DNA of 36,725 nt from Sulfitobacter sp. Its GTDB lineage: Bacteria > Pseudomonadota > Alphaproteobacteria > Rhodobacterales > Rhodobacteraceae. Positions 32,979 through 36,725 of the stretch are shown here, piece after piece. The stretch lies in contig JAFMGZ010000036.1 in assembly GCA_017854855.1 (NCBI GenBank), positions 1 to 36,725 of the forward strand, in the 5' to 3' direction. The number at the start of each line of letters is the position of its first letter. The first letter of the stretch is position 1. A program made the position numbers and the translations under genes. The notes beneath the pieces are model-generated. The model ran no database searches. It was not told where the DNA came from and saw only the letters and a list, made by a program, of their open reading frames with translations.

Positions 32979-34145
32979 TCACTTCTGCCAGCGCCCACCG
33001 AAATCTTCGGGGATCAGCAGGTTATGCTTGCCCAAATTGCTGACTTTCGTCTCACCGCACAGTGCCATCGTGGTATCGAGCTCTTTGTGAATGACCTCAA
33101 GTGCTGTGGTCACACCCTTTTGACCCATAGCGCCCAGTCCATAGATAAAGGCGCGGCCGATAAAGGTGCCTTTGGCCCCCATGGCAATCGCCTTGAGCAC
33201 GTCCTGACCAGAGCGGATGCCGCTGTCCAGGTGCACTTCGACCTGATCGCCGACAGCGTCCAGAATGGCCGGCAGCGCGGAAATGGAGCTGACGGCACCG
33301 TCCAGCTGTCGGCCACCGTGGTTTGAAACCACGATTGCATCGGCCCCGACCTTGAGCGCCATCTTTGCATCCTCAGCGTCCAAAATGCCTTTGAGGATGA
33401 CCTTGCCGCCCCATTGTTCCTTGATCTTGGCAATCTTGTCCCAATCAAGCGACGGATCAAACTGCTCCGCAGTCCAGGCCCCAAGGCTTGACGCGTCCGA
33501 GATGCCTTGCACATGGCCCACGATATTGCCGAATTCACGCCGCTGGGCTTGCAGCATCTCTATGCCCCATGCCCATTTTGTCGCCAGGTTTGCCATGGTT
33601 TTCAGGGTCAATTTTGGCGGGGCTGACAGGCCGTTCTTCAAGTCCTTGTGCCGCTGGCCAAGGATTTGCAGGTCCAATGTGATGACCAGCGCCGAACACT
33701 GCGCATCTTTGGCACGCTGGATCAGGCGGCTGACATAATCCTGGTCCCGCATCGTATAGAGCTGAAACCAGAAGGGCGCTTTGGTCGCCTCTGCCACATC
33801 TTCAATGGAATTGATCGACATGGTCGAAAGGGTAAAGGGCACACCAAACGCATTTGCCGCCCTGGCTGCTTTGATCTCTCCATCGGCATGTTGCATGCCT
33901 GTCAGCCCCACAGGGGCCAACGCCACCGGCATGGCGACATCCTGCCCGATCATCTGCGTCGCGGTAGAGCGGCCCGTCATGTCGACCGCAACCCGCTGAC
34001 GCAGGCGCAGCTTGTCAAAATCGGATGTATTTTCGCGGAAGGTCTGCTCGGTCCAGCTGCCGGATTCGCAGTAATCATAGAACATGCGCGGCACGCGCCG
34101 TTCGTAGATTCGTTTGAGGTCGCCAATGTTTGTGATGACAGGCAT
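32979..34145 (-). CDS. lldD: FMN-dependent alpha-hydroxy-acid (L-lactate) dehydrogenase
   Basis: This 388-residue flavoenzyme oxidises L-lactate or a similar 2-hydroxy acid to the keto acid, feeding electrons to the respiratory chain. The catalytic His276 lies in SNHGGRQLDG (274-283), the FMN region contains LAPVGLTGMQHADGE, and the C-terminal GIRSGQDVLKAIAMGAKGTFIG is conserved. I chose ATG 34145 (MPVITNIGDLKRIYERR), with a GGAG site nine bases upstream, as the usual family start; an ATG eight codons earlier is possible. Glycolate or mandelate activity cannot be ruled out. No LldR or GntR-type regulator is adjacent. Confidence 0.87.
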   Translation of the reverse strand: MPVITNIGDLKRIYERRVPRMFYDYCESGSWTEQTFRENTSDFDKLRLRQRVAVDMTGRSTATQMIGQDVAMPVALAPVGLTGMQHADGEIKAARAANAFGVPFTLSTMSINSIEDVAEATKAPFWFQLYTMRDQDYVSRLIQRAKDAQCSALVITLDLQILGQRHKDLKNGLSAPPKLTLKTMANLATKWAWGIEMLQAQRREFGNIVGHVQGISDASSLGAWTAEQFDPSLDWDKIAKIKEQWGGKVILKGILDAEDAKMALKVGADAIVVSNHGGRQLDGAVSSISALPAILDAVGDQVEVHLDSGIRSGQDVLKAIAMGAKGTFIGRAFIYGLGAMGQKGVTTALEVIHKELDTTMALCGETKVSNLGKHNLLIPEDFGGRWQK

Positions 34146-34244
34146 GCGGTTTGCTCCGAAATTGGTCATCTTTTCTTACCGATAAGGGGAAAGAAGATCA
34201 ATCAGAACAAAAGGGCGTGATCATTTGGAGGCCCCGATAGCAGA

Positions 34245-35036
34245 TCAGGCCGCGTGCGCGCCGTCAGACAGGCTTTTGACAAAGGCCAGAACCTCGGCGA
34301 CGCTGTCGCCCTTTGCGATCCGGGACACGATTGCCGATCCAACGACAACGCCATCTGCCACAGATGCAATCGCTTTGGATTTCTCGGGCGTGTTGACGCC
34401 AAAGCCTACGATGACCGGCAGGCCGCTGGCCTGCTGGATGCGGGTGACGGCCGGTGCCACATCGCTTGCATCGGCCTCGGCCGATCCGGTGATCCCGGTG
34501 ATCGAGACGTAATAGACAAAACCCGATGTGTTCTGGACAACCTTCGGCAGACGTTTGTCGTCGGTGGTGGGGGTGGCCAGGCGGATAAAGTTCAGACCGG
34601 CGGCCTGCGCGGGCAGGCACAATTCGCTGTCTTCCTCGGGCGGCAGATCAACAATGATCAGCCCGTCGATGCCGGCCTCTTTTGCGGCGGCCAGGAATTT
34701 GTCAACGCCCATGGAATAGATTGGGTTGTAATAGCCCATCAGGACAATCGGCGTGGTGTCGTCTTGCTTGCGAAAGGTCGCAGCCATCTCAAGTGTCTTG
34801 AGCAGGGTCATGCCAGCGTCCAATGCGCGCTGACCGGCAAGCTGGATCGTGGGGCCATCGGCCATCGGATCGGTAAAGGGCAAACCCAGTTCGATCACAT
34901 CGACCCCGGCAGCGGGCAGACCGCGCATGATCTCAAGTGCGGTATCCGCGTCAGGATCGCCGGCCATGATATAAGAAACGAAAGCCTTCTTACCTTGGGC
35001 TTTGAGGTCAGCGAATTTTGCGTCGATGCGTGTCAT
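34245..35036 (-). CDS. trpA: Tryptophan synthase alpha chain
   Basis: This 263-residue TIM-barrel enzyme splits indole-3-glycerol phosphate to indole. Catalytic Glu49 and Asp60 fall exactly at the E. coli positions ([19 protein letters not shown]). The phosphate-binding end has [11 protein letters not shown] and [11 protein letters not shown] chose ATG 35036 ([10 protein letters not shown]) with an AAGGCA site; an upstream ATG adds 11 residues and is less likely. trpB lies 6.4 kb away on the opposite strand, so the two subunits are not made from one transcript. Divergent from ychF. Confidence 0.96.
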   Translation of the reverse strand: MTRIDAKFADLKAQGKKAFVSYIMAGDPDADTALEIMRGLPAAGVDVIELGLPFTDPMADGPTIQLAGQRALDAGMTLLKTLEMAATFRKQDDTTPIVLMGYYNPIYSMGVDKFLAAAKEAGIDGLIIVDLPPEEDSELCLPAQAAGLNFIRLATPTTDDKRLPKVVQNTSGFVYYVSITGITGSAEADASDVAPAVTRIQQASGLPVIVGFGVNTPEKSKAIASVADGVVVGSAIVSRIAKGDSVAEVLAFVKSLSDGAHAA

Positions 35037-35076
35037 GGCGTTGCCTTCTTGCGATGTTGCCTTGTCCAATGCCGAA

Positions 35077-35176
35077 CCTTGCGCCGGAAATCAATGTCGG
35101 ACCTGATCTGAATCCGCCAGAATCCCCATTTTTGCGGCGCAAGAGGCCGCCCTGCGGCGTCAAACCCTTGCGCCGC
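35077..35176. repeat. Three copies of CTTGCGCCG, two forming a 10-base inverted repeat
   Basis: In the 189-base gap between trpA and ychF, CCTTGCGCCG occurs at 35077-35086 and again at 35166-35175, and its inverse CGGCGCAAG at 35135-35143. The last two copies extend to a perfect 10-base inverted repeat (35134-35143 with 35167-35176). Inside it GCCGC/GCGGC (35146-35150, 35154-35158) makes a second stem. No T-run follows in either direction, so a terminator is unlikely. It may be an operator cluster or a structured ychF leader. Confidence 0.5.
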
Positions 35177-35225
35177 CGCCAATCAGGTCATAGGACAGCG
35201 CAAATTGACGCGAAAGGACGCCAGC

Positions 35226-36323
35226 ATGGGTTTCAAAATGGGTATCGTGGGACTGCCGAATGTCGGCAAGTCGACCCTGTTTAACGCGCTCACCCGCACA
35301 GCCGCCGCTCAGGCGGCGAATTTCCCGTTCTGCACGATTGAGCCGAACGTGGGCGAAGTGGCGGTGCCGGATGCCCGGCTGGACACCCTTGCGGGCATTG
35401 CCAAGTCCAAGCAGATCATCCCGACGCGGATGACATTCGTCGATATCGCCGGTTTGGTCAAAGGGGCCTCAAAGGGCGAGGGGCTGGGCAACCAGTTCTT
35501 GGCAAACATCCGTGAAGTCGACGCGATCGCCCATGTGCTGCGCTGTTTCGAAGACGGCGATGTCACCCATGTCGAAGGGCGCGTCGACCCGGTTGCAGAC
35601 GCGGAAACCATCGATACCGAATTGATGTTGGCCGACATTGAAAGCATTGAAAAACGCCTGCAGAACATCGTGCGCAAGGTGCGGGGCGGCGACAAGGAAG
35701 CGGTCCAGCAGGAACGCCTGATGCGCATGGCGCTTGAGGCGCTGGAGGCTGGCAACCCCGCGCGCGTCGTGGATGTTGACGAGGAAGACGCCAAAGCATG
35801 GCGCATGCTGCAGCTGCTGACCACAAAACCGGTGCTCTATGTCTGCAACGTGGGCGAAGCCGAAGCCGCCGAGGGCAATGATTTCTCCTCCAAGGTTGCG
35901 GAAATGGCCGCCGCACAGGGCAATGCCCATGTGATCATCTCTGCGCAGATCGAAGAAGAGATCAGCCAGCTGGATGCTGAAGAGGCAGACATGTTCCTTG
36001 AGGAAATGGGCCTGAAGGAAGCGGGATTGGACCGGCTGATCCGGGCGGGATATGAGCTGCTGCACCTCGAAACCTATTTCACTGTTGGCCCGAAAGAGGC
36101 CCGTGCCTGGACAATAAAATCAGGCACTTCCGCCCCCAAGGCGGCAGGCGTCATCCACGGTGATTTCGAAAAAGGTTTCATCCGCGCCGAAACCATTGCC
36201 TATGCCGATTTCGTTGCGCTGGGCGGCGAGGGCCCTGCAAAAGAAGCAGGCAAGATGCGCGCCGAGGGAAAGAGCTATACCGTCAAGGACGGCGACGTGC
36301 TGCACTTCTTGTTCAATACCTAA
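35226..36323 (+). CDS. ychF: Redox-regulated ATPase YchF (Obg/TRAFAC class)
   Basis: This 365-residue P-loop NTPase binds ATP better than GTP and is linked to ribosomes and the oxidative-stress response. The G1 motif is GLPNVGKST (9-17), followed by AANFPFCTIEPNVGEV, the G3 region DIAGLVKGAS and the variant G4 block NVGEAE. The C-terminal TGS domain ends KDGDVLHFLFN. I chose ATG 35226 (MGFKMGIVGL) with an AAGGA site. It is followed after about 33 bases by a strong hairpin terminator. Confidence 0.96.
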   Translation: MGFKMGIVGLPNVGKSTLFNALTRTAAAQAANFPFCTIEPNVGEVAVPDARLDTLAGIAKSKQIIPTRMTFVDIAGLVKGASKGEGLGNQFLANIREVDAIAHVLRCFEDGDVTHVEGRVDPVADAETIDTELMLADIESIEKRLQNIVRKVRGGDKEAVQQERLMRMALEALEAGNPARVVDVDEEDAKAWRMLQLLTTKPVLYVCNVGEAEAAEGNDFSSKVAEMAAAQGNAHVIISAQIEEEISQLDAEEADMFLEEMGLKEAGLDRLIRAGYELLHLETYFTVGPKEARAWTIKSGTSAPKAAGVIHGDFEKGFIRAETIAYADFVALGGEGPAKEAGKMRAEGKSYTVKDGDVLHFLFNT

Positions 36324-36356
36324 GACAAGGCTCTGCCGCGCATAACGAGACACTCA

Positions 36357-36398
36357 TGACGCAAAAGGCCCGGTCCGATGACCGGGCCTTTTGCGTCA
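36357..36398 (+). terminator. Strong terminator of ychF, possibly bidirectional
   Basis: A 19-base-pair perfect stem (36357-36375 with 36380-36398) encloses a CGAT loop. The GC-rich inner part GGCCCGGTC/GACCGGGCC is flanked by AAAA on the left and TTTT on the right, so it can act on either strand. The rest of the 312-base gap 36324-36635 holds a GC-rich palindrome near 36505-36517 and the tRNA promoter; I see no gene in it. Confidence 0.9.
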
Positions 36399-36598
36399 AG
36401 ACGCCGATTTTTGCCGTGATCGTTCCCCCTCCCAAAGCCACCATTCACACAGCCACCGCCGACGGCGCGTATATTGGCCCCCATAAATCCAGCAGTCTGA
36501 TAACTGGCGCGAGCGCCGGACATTTCAGTTTGTCAGTAAGTTTTCGAATTTAGCCCCCTCTTGAGGCGAAGTTTTTCGAGAACTTGGAGTTTTTACCC

Positions 36599-36628
36599 TT
36601 GTTCATCGGATAACGCGCCTTGTATAGC
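36599..36628 (+). promoter_or_regulatory. Candidate promoter of tRNA-Ser
   Basis: TTGTTC (36599-36604) and TATAGC (36623-36628) are 18 bases apart, and the -10 ends 7 bases before the mature tRNA. The placement would give a very short 5' leader. The -35 is a moderate match. Confidence 0.45.
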
Positions 36629-36635
36629 GGTCAGC

Positions 36636-36725
36636 GGAGACGTGGCCGAGTGGTCGAAGGCGCTCCCCTGCTAAGGGAGTAGGCCCGGAAGGGTCTCGAG
36701 GGTTCGAATCCCTTCGTCTCCGCCA
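36636..36725 (+). tRNA. tRNA-Ser (anticodon GCU)
   Basis: A 90-base class II tRNA. The acceptor stem pairs GGAGACG (36636-36642) with CGTCTCC (36715-36721), followed by discriminator G and an encoded CCA ending exactly at the window edge. The anticodon stem CTCCC/GGGAG encloses CTGCTAA, with anticodon GCT at 36670-36672, reading AGC and AGU. The long variable arm (TAGGCCCGGAAGGGTCTC) and the GGTTCGAATCC T-arm are typical of tRNA-Ser. Confidence 0.98.

Noticed and set aside
36636-36725. tRNA-Ser as an attachment site of an integrated element
   Set aside because: The window ends at the last base of the tRNA, so no integrase or direct repeat can be seen.
1-36725. CRISPR arrays, insertion sequences, prophage genes or toxin-antitoxin pairs
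   Set aside because: I looked for regularly spaced repeats, transposase or integrase motifs and small paired genes on both strands and saw none that I can support.

Overview
The window looks like chromosomal core DNA from a marine Rhodobacteraceae, most likely of the Roseobacter group. The evidence is the high GC content by eye, the ethylmalonyl-CoA pathway genes ecm and ccr next to a LuxR/LuxI pair, an HvrA-type H-NS protein, a direct-repeat LexA box of the alpha-proteobacterial kind, and families common in Rhodobacterales (TIGR02186 next to TauE/SafE, an Nfu-TsaB-RimI cluster). I see no insertion sequence, prophage, CRISPR array or obvious genomic island. Genes are tightly packed, with many 1-4 base overlaps.

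Layout. At 1-5.5 kb an H-NS-like gene runs off the left edge behind a good FNR-type box. It is followed by ethylmalonyl-CoA mutase (minus strand), then a PlsB-like acyltransferase and crotonyl-CoA carboxylase/reductase (plus strand), ending in a clear terminator. At 5.6-9.6 kb lies a quorum-sensing block on the plus strand: a 68-residue small protein, a LuxR regulator that begins inside it, a LuxI synthase, an SF1 helicase and an SDR oxidoreductase, the last three close together or overlapping. At 9.6-16.2 kb, on the minus strand, are a BMP-type (nucleoside-like) ABC importer of four genes and a TauE/SafE permease with its TIGR02186 partner.

At 16.3-19.7 kb, on the minus strand, are a small protein, a branched-chain aminotransferase, a universal stress protein, and the Nfu, TsaB and RimI genes (iron-sulfur delivery, tRNA t6A formation, S18 acetylation). 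At 19.8-24.5 kb are an M48 lipoprotein protease, a small Tat-signal protein and a YigZ-family protein on plus. They converge on a hemolysin-III protein, a DCC-family protein, a repeat-containing 122-residue protein under a LexA-like box, and RimO on minus. At 24.5-27.9 kb are AsmA and TrpB on plus.

At 28-35 kb, on minus, are a DUF2237 protein, a serine hydrolase, a DUF2332 protein, peptidyl-tRNA hydrolase, ribosomal protein L25, a sulfotransferase, an FMN-dependent lactate dehydrogenase and TrpA. TrpA therefore sits about 6.4 kb from TrpB and on the other strand. The window closes with YchF, a strong terminator and a tRNA-Ser(GCU) that ends exactly at the last base.

Most genes are ordinary housekeeping. 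The points most worth a second look are the LexA-type box in front of the two-repeat protein at 22.4-22.8 kb, the FNR-type box in front of the H-NS gene, the small ORF overlapping luxR beside ccr, a thrice-repeated 9-mer between trpA and ychF, and a leader hairpin before rplY. I did not find a clearly new multi-gene system.
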